Assembly: GCA_003116995.1 (NCBI GenBank)
Contig: BDSL01000011.1
Coordinates: 1,116,001 to 1,180,000 of the forward strand
Reading direction: 5' to 3'
Source: Yamagishiella unicocca
Lineage: Eukaryota > Chlorophyta > Chlorophyceae > Chlamydomonadales > Volvocaceae
DNA length: 64,000 nt
Shown: positions 1 through 11,668 of the stretch, piece after piece
Position numbering within the stretch: the stretch's first letter is position 1
How the letters are laid out: each line of letters starts with the position of its first letter
Translations under genes and position numbers: made by a program
The notes under the pieces: model-generated
Seen by the model: the letters and a program-made list of their open reading frames with translations, nothing else
Databases searched by the model: none
Told to the model about the DNA's origin: nothing

Positions 1-3000
1 CCGACCCGCGCTGGGTCGCGAGATACCGCAGGGACGCGGCGATGCGCTGGCTCACACACCTGTGCTACGGTAAAAAAGATGCCGATCTGAGCGCTACTCC
101 CCCTGTGCTACGGTACCTACCCACACGGCCATTCTCTAGCACCACTTATATCCCTGCGCCTCTCTTTGGGGCGTCGCGCGGTGCGCCCCGTCCGGGCTGT
201 CGAGTACTGTATCCGCGGTTTGCCGGCGAATTACCGGTAAGACAACCCACACAGGGGGTCAGCAGGTCGTGATGCGCGCACCTGCACCTCCTCCTCCAAC
301 ATGGCCCTCAGCCCCATCTCATCGCATGGCTCCCGATATGTGGTTGAGCGAAACCGGACCTGGCAGCAGGCGAGGGTGGAGAGAGGGAAGACGTCAGGGA
401 TCAAGTCAGCATACTGCGGGGACACACCGGCGGGGGCCGGCGGGGAGGGAGAGGGTTTGGGCGCGTGGCAGTACGAACGTGGAGCGCGAGTCCCCCCGAC
501 AGCACAAGTGCCTCCCTGGAGCGCCCCCCCCTTACCTGCACCATGGGCTGCAGCCCCTTGCTCTCGACTAGGCGAGCGACCTCCGTGAAGGTCTTGAACA
601 GTTGGTATTCCTGCGGAGGGTGTGTGTGTGAAGGGGGCGAGGAGGGGCCGGGGAGGGGGCGGGGAGGGAGCGTATGCGAGCGTGTTTTGAAATGGTACAG
701 GTAGGCTGGCAACTGGGCATCACGCGGAAATCGCATGTACAACGGTGCAATCGGTGAGTCACCACGTGTGGGTTCACGTGCGTACCTTTGCGAGCTTGGC
801 GGTATCCGTGGCGTCCCCGTAGTGCTGCCCGCCGCCGCTGCCGCCCGAGGAGGGCGACCCGGGCGACCCACGGGTCTGTGGATTCAAGCGTGAGCGGCCG
901 GCGTCGCCGTGCGCATAGCGATCACCCTGGGCGGGGAGGATAAGCCCGGGTGGCAGTGCGCGTTGACCAGACCGACCCGAGGGACGGGAACTGGACCGTA
1001 CGATAGGCAAATCGCCGCAGGAGGAGAGAAAGGCTGTGAGTCGCTGCCGGGGGTGTCTCGGAATTTAGGGCTACGTGATGCCGCAGGTCTCGGGGAATAG
1101 GCCAAAGAGAAAGACGAGGGGAGGGTTGCGAGGAAAACCCGTGTACGAGGGCAGGGCGAGGCGCCGCACACCGTTGCCTACCTGGTGGTTAGGGTGGTTG
1201 TGATGGCGATGGTGGCGGCGGTGGTCTTCCTCTGGCATCATCAGCTTGCGGGCATCAGCCCAAGTCCAGCGGCCGTTGAGAAAGTCGGCCACCTGACGGT
1301 GCGAGTGGGGTAGGGGGGCGGAGGGGCGCAGCGGGGGAGGGGGGGGATGAGCTGGAGTGGCGGGGGCGGGTTTGGAGAGGAGCGGGCAGGGGGCGGACGG
1401 GAGAAACCTCTATCTACCCCTATCCACAAACTTCCTCCCCCTCCCCGTCCCAACCCGTCTCCCAGACACAAGCACACTGAGCTGCGCTGAGCCGCCACCA
1501 CAAGTTGATAAGCCCTCTCACAAAACACTAGCAACCCCACTCTCACCCGGGTTTCTTGGATTGGAAAACTGTCTTCCGTACACTCCTCCGGCCGCCACCC
1601 CTCGCGATGGACCTGCCGCAAAATGTCAACCGTCTCCGGCACGCGACTGCCGTACCAACGGAGCTGCAGCGTGCTGGCGTGTGGCCTGCCGTACAGCAAG
1701 TTGTGATAGAGCTCCAGGGAGGGGTTGTCCAGGAACATGGTGTTGACTACGTCGCGTGACGCGCTGTCGCACTCGGCCCACAGCGCGGCGGCGCCGCCGA
1801 TGGCTGACGAGGCGGCGGCGGCGTTGGTGGGCGGAGGCAGTACGGACATGTGCTGCATGAGCAGATGCTTGACCTGTACGGCGGCGGTGATCAATCCCAG
1901 ATGTCTATGTCTTGCGTAGAAGGCAGTGAAGTGCCAGTAAAGGTCCACCCTTCTCAGCTGCGCTGGTGCTGCGGGCCCAGAGCGCCTACCTCTTAGTCCC
2001 AACCGCCCCACCCACCCATCCAACCGACTCCTCTCACCCCCACAACCTCACCCCCACCTGCGCGATATCCTCGCTCCTGACCCAGTACGTGCTCTTGGTG
2101 TAGTCCTTGTGGTGGCCAGCGGCACCGCCGCCGTCACCCGCCAGGCTGGCCGCGGTGGCGGCGGCGGCCGCCGACGGGCCGGCCCCGGCGGCAGCTGCCG
2201 CCGCGACGGCGGCGCTGTGGAGCTGCGAGAAGATCCTGGAGAGCGTCACCTGTCGCGATGACGGTTGGGGTTCGGGAGATTTCTCGATTGCACGGCTGGT
2301 GGGCGGTCACGACACTCCCTCTTCAATTACGGACGTGTGTGATGTGCTGAGCTCTTCCCCGCCTCGGTTCGCCCCTCCCTGGACTCTCGCGCCCACCTGG
2401 ATGTCGTGATGGTCACCCCGGACCCAGGGCTGCCGATTGATGTGCAGCTGGCATGTGTCATGTGTCAAAGGGCAGGGAGAAAACCGGTGAATCGACAAAG
2501 GGCAGAGCAGTAGCGGGGGAGAGGGAGGACCAGCAGGACGCAATAAAGGCAGCAGCAGCAGATTGGTGCAGGCAGCGGGGGGCATGGAAGATGCCGACAC
2601 TTAAGAGCGGTGGCCGGAGCGGCCGCAACTGGAAGTGGCGTGGGTGCAAACAACGGCACTGTACGGAATTGCCCCATCGTGCCGTGACCTCCCCCTGACC
2701 ACCCAGCAGCCCCACCTCCTCCCACTCGCCCCGCCCTGGCTAGGTATCCCCTGTACATCACCACCTTGTAGAACTGCCAGCAGGGCGCCGTGGGTATGAG
2801 CTTGTCATGTTTCTTCAGGATCTTCTGCAGCCCTGTGTAGTTCAGGTTGACGTACCTGGGCGGGGGGAGGGAGGGTGCCGATTATGGAGTCATAACCCAT
2901 GGGCTGGGCAAACAAGGGCTCTTTGGCCGCTCTCCGAGCAACTACCGTACGCTAATAGGTACTGTACTGTAAAGTGGGTACATTCGGTGACGTGCCTGCC

Positions 3001-4210
3001 TTCCCCGGCCTGCTGACGCCCAGCCATTAGGCCCCTGTCCCCAGTGTCCCCGCCCCATAGCGCCGCCTCACTTCTCCAGCCGCAGGTACGCCTCCCCCAG
3101 CCTCCGCGCCGTCGCCAACCACCCCTCCCGGGCGGCGGTATCGGAGAGGTCGCAAGGGGGGTTGCCGCCGCCGCCCGGGACAATTACTCCAGGGGAGGCG
3201 CCGGGCTGGCCCCCCGCCAGCGCCACCAGGACATCGCGCAGCTGGGAGCGGAGCTCACTTGCGATTTGCTAACGGCGGGGAGGTGGGGGAGGTACCGCGT
3301 GAGGAAGAGGGCGGGAACCCAGCGGAGGGCCCGGGGTCAACAGGGGCCGAGTCAGCTGGGGGGCAGCCAGTGCGACGTGCCGTGATGTGCCGCGGCGTCA
3401 GCGGCGTTCATCTGGTACGGTACCCTGGACGAGCATTCCTATTGTTCAGATCGCCGAAGCAAGCGGGCATGCCCATGTCAGCACCAGCGCCAGCAATGCC
3501 CCTCCCCCAGCCAGGTGCCCTGATAGTTCGGCGCCAGCTCAGGCCATACTCCGAAACCAGGTGGAATGGCGCATGAATATGGTGGGGGTTGGCCACTTAG
3601 AACCGCAATGTCCGTTCCGGAGTGTCATTTGCCCGCTGACCTCTGGGCCCTTTGAGTAACTTTGCCATGTATGGGTATGGAAAGCGCATGCGTTTTGCCA
3701 GCGCTTGCATAACCGGGATCAGGGGTTGGGGGAAATGCCTAAAACTGGTCGTCATATCAGTATTTCACTTGCCCAATCCGTCGGCGACGTTGACCCGCAC
3801 TGCCGCCCTAACCCCACCTCCCGCCAAATACCCAACCAAGGCCCCCCCCCTTGGGGGCCGCAGACCGATCTCCCACCGTTGTGAATTCGCTGATGCGCTG
3901 GACGTCTGCCTCCAGGAAGTAAAAGAACTGTTCCTGTGGTGTTATCGTTTGAGCGCCTTCGGCCTGCTTGCCGACCGTCAAGGACAGCGCCGTCGGCACG
4001 TACACGGGGGCGCCGTCCTCCAGAATCTGCATGATACAGTTTGGATTCGTATCGGGACGGCGTGGCGCCGACGAGGGTATGGCAGCCTAAATGCAAGACG
4101 CGAGATGAGCTGCGGACCTCAACCAGCAACTTCTTGAGCTCCGCATAACGGATATAATTATCCTTCCAGGCTTCCTCCTTGTGTGCTGACAAGTAGCGCT
4201 TGAATTTCAT
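1..4210 (-). CDS. SPX-VTC domain protein (polyphosphate polymerase family), 3' part outside window
   Basis: The VTC complex makes polyphosphate at the acidocalcisome or vacuole membrane, and SPX domains sense inositol pyrophosphates. Exons seen: 4118-4210, 3877-4026, 3072-3268, 2765-2855, 2397-2447, 2058-2249, 1547-1873, 1182-1292, 786-875, 536-610 and 282-359; the rest lies left of the window. Residues 1-31 start MKFKRYLSAHKEEAW, the SPX N-terminus. Residues 148-167 carry the SPX signature YVNLNYTGLQKILKKHDK. SPX ends near residue 194 (QPWVRGDHHD). The VTC domain begins at TYWVRSEDIAQ (about 247) and continues with VVNTMFLDNPSLELY and LQLRWYG (about 327-333). An alanine run (residues 207-234) and a His-rich stretch (HRRHHRHHNHPNHQ, end of exon 8) are lineage-type insertions. 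Several basic residues typical of catalytic Vtc4 look replaced, so a Vtc2/3-like regulatory role is possible. The family is certain; the paralogue is not. Confidence 0.88.
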
Positions 4211-4829
4211 GGCGGGAAGCAGCTGAATGCTTGCCGCTAAGCCAGCCTGACCTGCTCAGCCTGCCGACAACGTCACGCCCTTCATCAGTATCGTAGATCG
4301 GAGATTTATATGATGTTGCAGTAATGCTAGTGGCGGTGTTGTCGGCGTAAGAAATAGCTTACGCGCCACCTTGCGTTACAGTGTGAATTATTCCATAGCT
4401 GTTTACGTTAAGTTGAGATTTGTTACTGATACAATGCTAACTTAACCGTTCGTTGCCTCGGATGATTAGGCATGCGCCAGTACGGCGACGCGGCACGCGA
4501 CGTTCTCACCATTCACAAAGGCCTCCAAGCCACCCTATCATCAAACAGCAAACGCTCACAATTAGGATAGAAATTTGCGAAGCCGCCGAACAAAGGTATC
4601 TAGCCAGCGCTCGTCCTTTCGACGGAGTCCGACGCCCGGAACACACCAAACGTAGGAAACAATCTTCTCTAGTTAGTCATAGGTATATAAATTGCTGGAA
4701 CGCTGACCAAAGCCTTGTTGCCTTTAAGCAACCATAAACTCCTGCGTGGGCGGGCGCGAAGGGCGAGCAGAAATATCGTCACGAACAATCCTTGCTGCAA
4801 GGGGATAAGTATGCGGAGCTTCGGGTGGA
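4211..4829. other. Intergenic, between SPX-VTC start and MORN gene end
   Basis: This stretch of about 620 bases lies upstream of the SPX-VTC start codon and downstream of the MORN gene on the same (minus) strand. It is less GC-rich than the flanking genes. It should hold the promoter and 5' leader of the SPX-VTC gene and the 3' UTR of the MORN gene. I see no convincing exon. Confidence 0.5.
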
Positions 4830-6765
4830 TTACCAAAAAGCCTTCGTCAGCCCTGGGTAGACAGACTCAGCATCATTCCAAGATACCGTATCGGCAAGAA
4901 TTTCCAGGCTAGACACTCCACGGTTCAGACCGAATGCGCACCCGACAACCGCATCAAGTCCCTGTAGCCGCCGCTACAGTCAGCTTTCCTACATGCTATT
5001 GCTGCTCCCCAAGCTTAACCGGCGCACCAAGGTGCCCCCCCTCCCACCTTCGGCCCTGCCGTTCAGCTTCCCTTCCCCGGTGCCCCACCGCGCCGCCCCG
5101 CCCCTCACCTTGCCGATGGTCGGGTCGCGATGCCCCACCCAGGAGCCGTCCTTTATGAAGTGCCCCTCCTGCACTAGGCTGCTGGTGGAGTAGTAGTACG
5201 ACCCAGCCGTGGGCTTGCTCTCCGCAAACTTCCCCATGAACATTGAGCCGTCCTTGAAGATCCAGCGCCCGTACGTGAAGTTCCCGTCCTCCCAGTCGCC
5301 CACCAGCTGGCAGCACGGGGCCTTGTAGTGGTACATACCCTTGCCATGGCGCTTGCCAGCCTGGAACTCGCCCTGGGGTGAGGGTGCGAGACGGGCAGGC
5401 GGCGGTTCCGGTTGGTGAGGGCCACGGCGGGCTGGCTGCCCAATGCTGGTGGCATGGCTGTATGCACCAGCCCTTGTTGCTTGCCGAAACCCCAACAAAC
5501 GCGCTCCGTGTGTGCACCCTTCGAATGATAAGGGCATGCCCTGGTTACAGGATTGCCAACGCGTTGAGTGCAGAGCTGTGGATTTGTTCCGGGCATGAGT
5601 CCCATGGCGGGGCCAGCATCCGGGCCCACATTCCTCAGCCATGAGGTCGGTGGCCCGCTTATGGACCAGCCCGGGGCACCGTCCGGCAGCTGGTGGCGAC
5701 AACCTCCCGGGACACGCCGTGGATCAACAGGGCATGTTGGGGGGGCCGCGGTTGTGCAATGCATCCCAACAAGGCATGTTGGGGGGACCTGTTACACGTT
5801 GCGGGGGGCCCGCTGTGGAGCCCGCGCCTCCGTACCTGGTAGACGTCGCCGCTAGGGTAGACGAAGGTTCCGGAGCCCTGCATCACGTCCTCCACCCAGT
5901 CGCCTGGAGCAGGCGGCACGAAGCAACGAAAGGTGAGTGAAGTAGGCCACAACCGATGGAGGAGTGGGGTGGAGATGCCAATTGGAGCCACGCCTAGGTG
6001 CAAAAATGCAGACCCAGATTGAAAACCTTCCGCTTGGGACCCCTTGCTTTGTGATGTAAACTCTCATCCAGCACCTTTCGTTCCTCCTTCCGCGACGATG
6101 GGGATCCCGTCCGTCTTACAACCAACCCAACCCCGCTACCGTAAGCCCGGACTCATTCCCCCCTGGCCCTTACCCCTACATGAGCTCCGCAACCCGTATA
6201 ATGATACTAACGCTTTAGATTTTCCGCCCAAAGCCCAGCGGAGGTGCACTGCAACCATGGGTGACCCGTAACCATGCTTACCTTCAAAAACGCCCTTATC
6301 AGGGAATATCATTTTCCCTTTCCCTTGCTTTTTGTTATCGACGTAGTCCCCCGTGTAAATTGCGCCGTTTGACCAGGTGTAGGTACCTTTCCCTTGCCGA
6401 TTGCCGTTCGTCATGTTACCCTCAAACGTGTCACCCGGCTTCTCATCTTCGTCGTCTTCGGCCATGGGCGGTGGTGGGTATTGCATCTTGCCCTGTGGTC
6501 ACACACAGACAGGCGGACTCTCACGCGAAAATTGCCAACGGACCGCGTGTCTCCATGCAGCGCTATGAGCATAACATGTCTCATGAATGGATCGAATATG
6601 TTAGATTGTTTAACTTGTCCGCACCTGTCCATGAGGCTTCCCATCCTCGTCGAATGGACCCTCCCAGACCTGCGCAACGTGCGAGACTTAGCAAGTTTGC
6701 GGCTTCAATCGCTATAATCTAAGCTCATTGCCTACCGGCTGCGGTGGAGCGTCGTCATCGGCCAT
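4830..6765 (-). CDS. MORN-repeat protein, 249 aa
   Basis: MORN repeats bind membranes or scaffold axonemal and cortical structures. Exons: 6736-6765 (MADDDAPPQP), 6625-6669 (VWEGPFDEDGKPHGQ), 6282-6492, 5836-5903, 5109-5372 and 4830-4961; they sum to exactly 250 codons. Classic Y/F-x-G-x(4)-G-x-G-x-Y units are visible: WEGPFDEDGKPHGQGKM, FEGNMTNGNRQGKGTYTW, YTGDYVDNKKQGKGKMIF, FEGDWVEDVMQGSGTFVY, FQGEF-type unit at QGEFQAGKRHGKGMYHY, then the more divergent VGDWEDGNFTYGRWIF and FMGKFAESKPTAGSYYY. The first two exons are tiny (30 and 45 bp) and were placed by continuity of the MORN repeats. The last exon (43 residues, no MORN) is the least certain; an alternative acceptor near 4992 would end the protein after two residues. 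In algae such proteins are often flagellar, but nothing here proves that. Confidence 0.85.
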
Positions 6766-7812
6766 GGAACTGTTGCTTCAAACCTAGTTGACAGTAGACG
6801 AGAATGCGCTAATGAATATTTATTTTGCTAAGTGTTGCTGCTGCTTAAGGATTGACCTTTTCATTAATGGCATTTCTTTCAGAAGTCAAGCATGTGCGCT
6901 GGCCGAGGCGCAAGAAAAACTACGGACCTTAGAGCCCATCCACTGCATCCCCCAGTTCGCACATACATAGCTCCTGCAAAGATCCCGGGAATTGAAAGTA
7001 GATGAGTAGAGGCTTAATGAAGCATAATTGTGAATATCAGGGCCCATTGCACTTGTCGGACCCATGGACCGGGTCAGGCAACACCACAGCAGCCTGTCGT
7101 GCTTCCAGCAGGAGATTGTCGACATAGCGAGATGGTGTCACACAGACCAGTCTACTTATCTCCTGTCTACCCTGCAATCAGCAATTCATCCTGAGGGACA
7201 ACAGTAAGGTCGGCTTGATCGAGATGTCAATTAAGTCCAACAGCTGCTGCGCAAGATACGAAATAATATATGTGGACGGCGAAACGGCCTACAATGGCTT
7301 CCGATGGGCTATCTCCGGGGTCCGCGGGTCGGCAGGTTGCGTCACGGGCGGGTTGTACCAGTTGTACTCTGCGCAAGGTTGCCCTTCTGTCGTCTTCAAC
7401 GCACGTGCATGGTGCGATGTGGACCCGCTGCTTGGCGGTGAGCCAACATGCCGACGGGCGTTACGCGCCAGCGTAAGGCGCGATGTGCTGGAGGGTTCTG
7501 ATCGTGTCCTTCTCGGATTTGTACAACTGCCACCTTAATGCATGAAAGATATCGGTATCAACCGCGCACTAGGTACTGTGTTACATTGTTAGCAACGAGG
7601 GCCTAAATGGTAGAAAGCTGCTCCGCCTAAGCTTCTAGTTTAGCTGTTGGGGAAGGCAATTCCACCGTTCAATCACGGGTTGGGTCCACACCGCTAGCTT
7701 CGAGCTGCGCCACTCCTGGTAGTTCTGCTGATTTCCACTCAAGCTATCGTCATCTTATCATCGTATTTATTGGGAAACGTTGTTTTTATTAGGTGTAAAC
7801 ACCAAAATAAGT
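6766..7812. promoter_or_regulatory. Divergent intergenic region, MORN gene / MYND gene
   Basis: About 1.05 kb between two start codons pointing away from each other (ATG at 6765 on minus, ATG at 7813 on plus). It must hold both promoters and 5' leaders. Open frames here are short and low in coding character. No clear TATA element or operator could be assigned by eye. Confidence 0.5.
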
Positions 7813-9620
7813 ATGGAAGAGCTAGGCGATCCCAACCGCTGTTGCGCAGCCTGCGGCCGCGGTGCTGGCGGCGGCGCTCTGAAGCTCTGCGGTCGGTGCC
7901 GGGCCGCGACCTACTGCTCTAAGTCATGTCAGCAGCAGCACTGGGCGGCGCACAAGCCACACTGTGTCGCAGCGACGCCAGCGGCAGGGGCGGTCAGCGC
8001 TGGTGCGTAAGGAAGCCGGGGTTGCCACGCAACACCCCTCTTGACTACTGCTTAAAATAATTCCTGCTACTGCTGCTGCTGCACCTGCTGTTGCTCCTGC
8101 TGCTGCCTGGCTTGCTACTGCGGATTACTCCGGTCACGACGGCCCTGAAACGCTACGGTACGCCTGTCTCGCTACAGAAACTACATGCCACGACCTCGCG
8201 GCCTCTCTGCCGTCCTTTCGCGCTCATCGCAGGCTGTTCGGCGGCAACCCTCGCTGGGACGGACGCCAATGACGGCACCGGAACTGCCTCCAGCCCGTCG
8301 GTGGCGCATCCAGGGCCGCGAGTGACGAATCCTGAGCTCCTGCCCGGGGCGTCCTCACCAGTGCGGCGGCTGCCCGCCGGGACGTGTCCGGTGCCGCTGT
8401 CCGCCCTCATGGGCGCTGTGCTGGAGGGCTTTGAACGGGTGCACACGGGCCTGGACGGGCTGCGCTTCGTTTCGGCGAACATGCAGCTGCAGCGGGCGCC
8501 GGGCGGGTTCCCCGACTTCCGCATTGAGCAGAGGGAGGTGGCGCCGCAGCTGCTGGACCACGTGCGGAGCCTCAGGGATTGGCTGGCACCGCTACCGGGC
8601 AGGCGGGGCGGGGGTAGAGGTGAAGGAGGCGCAAGAGGATCTGGAATTGCTGCTGCCAACCGCGAATACGACGCCAATATCGTCGCCGCGTATTGGCTGA
8701 CTCGGAGCACCAACAACTGCTTGGCCCTGAACCAGGCACTCCACGATGTGCTGGAGGCTGTCCGCGACACGTACGGTTACCAGTACGTGTACGAAGAATA
8801 CGTCGGTCTTGGTCACGTGGATGGCACGGCAGGAGGAGGCGAGCCTGCTAGCAGCAACGGCGCCGCCAGTGCGCCCACCACAGCTGGCATCAGCGGCCAG
8901 GCGGCGGCGGTAGACGCTGCTGTACGGCGCACCGCGCCGGTAGCGGGGGTGGGAGCCGCCGCAACGCAGGAGGCCGGCGGCGCCTCCTTGGTGCTTCTGA
9001 AGCTGTCCAGCCTGCGTACTCGCACCTTGGGCGTCACAGTGCGCCGAGTGGGAGAGCTGGTAGAGCCGCCCTACATCAGCCGCCTGCCCCAATCCCTGGA
9101 CAACGAGGTGCACCACCACTACGTCCGCATGCGCTGCCTTCGCAGCCCGCTGCAGGAGCCCATGCTGGAGGCTTCTGGCGCCATAGCTGTTGGTGGTGGG
9201 CCCGGAACCAGAATCGGCGGCGCCTCCGAAGTTGCCCAAAGCCGCGCCGTACAGCGCCGACAGCGCCGTAGTGTGGAACGGGCAGGATCGCGGCCAGGTA
9301 TCGATGATGATGAAGGCGACGATCACGACGACGGTGGCGTTGGTAACGGTGACGATGAATTCGCGCTGGACTGCTCTTACGCACAGTTTGGGTCGCTGAC
9401 GGCCGCGGGCCAGCCGTTCGCCGTGGTTCCGGAGCGAGAGCTCCTCGGTGCCATTTCCTGCCGGGTCCGTGAGCTGCTCCCGGCGGAGCACGCCGACACC
9501 CGCCGCAGCCTGCGCGGCGACGCGCTGATCCTGCAGAAGCTGGTTGCTGCACGAGGGCACGCCATGAGCGCCTTGTCGCGTCTCTTGGGACAGGCCGGTG
9601 TGGCGCGCCGACGGGGCTGA
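7813..9620 (+). CDS. MYND zinc-finger protein, about 525 aa
   Basis: A MYND finger sits at the very N-terminus: CCAACGRG... LCGRCRAATYCSKSCQQQHW...H...C, the full C-x2-C...C-x2-C...C-x3-C...H-x3-C zinc pattern (residues about 11-53). MYND fingers bind proline-rich partners. Read in one frame the finger would stop at 8010, but a good donor (GTGCGT at 8003) and an acceptor (CGCAG ending at 8232) join it in frame to a 462-codon open frame ending at 9620, so I model two exons, 7813-8002 and 8233-9620. The C-terminal part has a conserved-looking segment (GAVLEGFERVHTGLDGLRFV, then FRIEQREVAPQLLDHVRSLR and NREYDANIVAAYWLTRSTNN) with helical character that I do not recognise, plus Ala/Gly-rich linkers and an acidic run (DDDEGDDHDD). 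Function beyond protein binding is unknown. Confidence 0.7.
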
Positions 9621-11668
9621 AAAAACAGGCCGGGGCAAAACGTGCATGTGCGTCAGGGCAGAGAAGTGGAAGGCTGGGCTGCGGCGATGAAGCGTCTGGT
9701 TGGTGGTGATAGCGCTTGGGAAGTGAGTGGCTTGGGAAGTGAGGCTCGATGACGCTCGATTGTCTGGTGGTATTGGCGTGCTGCTGCACGGGGCACGTCC
9801 GGCTGTCCACTGCCCAAGAGGCGCGGAGCCCTCGCCGAAAGTCTTCATCTTGGGTTGTTGGCTGCCTATTGCGTGCCAAGGTTATAATGGAAAGGCACAT
9901 TAGGAAGTTGTCCCTGATGCAAGGAGCCAGGTTGCGGGCAGGGTTGATTGGGACGCTGAGGCTCACCCCACTGCACATCCAGAGAAGAGCCTGGGTCCAT
10001 CAGCGCTGTTGCTGCGCTGTTGCTGCGCTGTTGCTGCGCTGTTGCTGCGCTGTTGCTGCGCTGTTGCTGCGCTGTTGCTGCGCTGTTGCTGCGCTGTTGC
10101 TGCGCTGTTGCTGCGCTGTTGCTGCGCTGTTGCTGCGCTGTTGCTGCGCGTCATCCATGGGAGCACTGTGCGTGCCGGACCTTCTACGATAACAGCACAG
10201 CAGCAGGATGGCCCATGCAAACTAGTTTATCCACAGTGCAAGGACACTGCCCAGTGCTTTGCGCGGGCATTGTCTGGCGGTACGCGCTGTGCCGTCCCTT
10301 GCACATCCGCACCGGTAATCCCGACCTTAAGAACCAACATATAAATGGACATGAACGGCAATGCAGCTGACTACCGGCTCGCAAATCATGGTGTCCATGC
10401 CACGCCGCGCTCATTCGTTCGCCTGCTGGTGGGCAGCTCAGGCCCTGGAGCTGCCTGGAGCTGCCGCCGTGGAACCGCACAGCAGGGTCTCCCTCCTGGC
10501 GATATCATACCCATGGTACGTAAGAAGGCACAGCGCACAAGGCGGGAAAATCATACCGTCCTGGCTTGCCGCCAATGGAATCACCACGGTCACCACCCCA
10601 TAGCAAAAAAACCCTTCAAAAGTCGTCGCTTCGGCAACGTTGCACCAAGGTGTACATAAAGTCGCCGACAAAAGGGAGCTATGATGGCGGTGATAGTAAC
10701 GGGGACACGATGAGATGAAACAATATACAGAGATCGTCACCTGCAATGTCGGATGTTGCCTCAATCCCCAAGCAGGCCGGCCAACTGCCAGCCATTGCTT
10801 CCCATGCCGCCCCGCGGTGGCGCAGAGTTGGGTTATTCACCGCTGTTCAATGTCCTTCCGTACCTGCACACAAAAATGCCCCACCACATTCACAGCGCCA
10901 CAGAAGTAGCGGGCTATTGCAGGTCCGATTATATCCCTGCGGAGACCAGTCCAGCATGAGATCATGTAAGCGCCCCTCCGGCAAACAATGCCAGACGGTC
11001 AGCGAGGTCGGTGCAATGTGCAAGTGTACCCAGGCAGCATGGTGGGTTTGTGCTGTATAGGTATTCATCAGTCCGCATTCGCAGCGAGCTTCTTACCGGG
11101 GCGCCATCCCGGTTGCAGTTGCGGGAGTTGCATCCACAGACGTGCATGAGCAGGTAACAAGCCAACAACGCTGGCAACGTATACATCGCTTCCCAGGGCG
11201 CGAAGTGGTGTAGACAGCAGGCACCTCGCGGCGTGCGCATTCCCTCGCCTCTCCGGCGCAACCATTTTTACCCCCCTCGCATCCACCCGTGGCATGGCAA
11301 CGCTCGGGCAGCGCACACAATCCACTCTTGCCAAACGCACGCCCGGTGTTGTGCAGGCTACCGACACGGCATCTATGGCATCGAGACCGCCGGCCACTGC
11401 CGGCCTCCCGCGCTGCGCCTCTTAGTGATGCCACAAGACACTGCAACAGCAACGACGGCGCGTCCGCCAGCCCGCCCCAGCTAATCCGTAAAACAAAAAG
11501 CCCCACGAAAGACTCTGACGGTTGCGTCCCCTCGATCTTGCCGCGTAAGGGTCCCCCCTCACCGCCCGCGCCCGAGACCACCCGAGTGCGGCTAGCAGCC
11601 GCATACATAGACCCAAGCTTGGCTCCGCGCTCCGCGCCGCCTGCTTACTCGTCGTAATGGGTCATAAT
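9621..11668. other. Convergent intergenic region with 11-bp minisatellite
   Basis: About 2 kb between the stops of the MYND gene (plus) and the coiled-coil gene (minus). It should contain both 3' UTRs. TGTAA, the usual volvocine polyadenylation signal, occurs at about 10964 on plus. Apart from the minisatellite at 10003-10149 I see no gene; the open frames are either the repeat itself or short and without similarity. Confidence 0.5.
10003..10149. repeat. 11-bp minisatellite, about 13 perfect copies
   Basis: The unit GCGCTGTTGCT is repeated head to tail about 13 times with no visible mismatch. Because 11 is not a multiple of 3, every frame reads through the same 11-residue cycle (LLRCCCAVAAL), which creates false open frames on both strands. 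It lies 380 bases after the stop codon of the MYND gene, probably in its 3' UTR. Confidence 0.95.

Noticed and set aside
7780..8010. MYND finger as an independent small protein ending at 8010
   Set aside because: The upstream start in that frame is TTG, and a good donor before the stop joins in phase to a 462-codon frame. A separate gene is less likely, though not excluded.
8592..9978. Long minus-strand frames of 418 and 300 codons opposite the MYND gene
   Set aside because: Antisense shadows of a GC-rich exon; no domain and no plausible splice structure.
9963..10370. Cys/Leu/Ala-rich frames (LLRCCCAVAA or SNSAATAQQQ) on both strands
   Set aside because: They are only translations of the 11-bp minisatellite, equal in every frame, with no supporting flanks.
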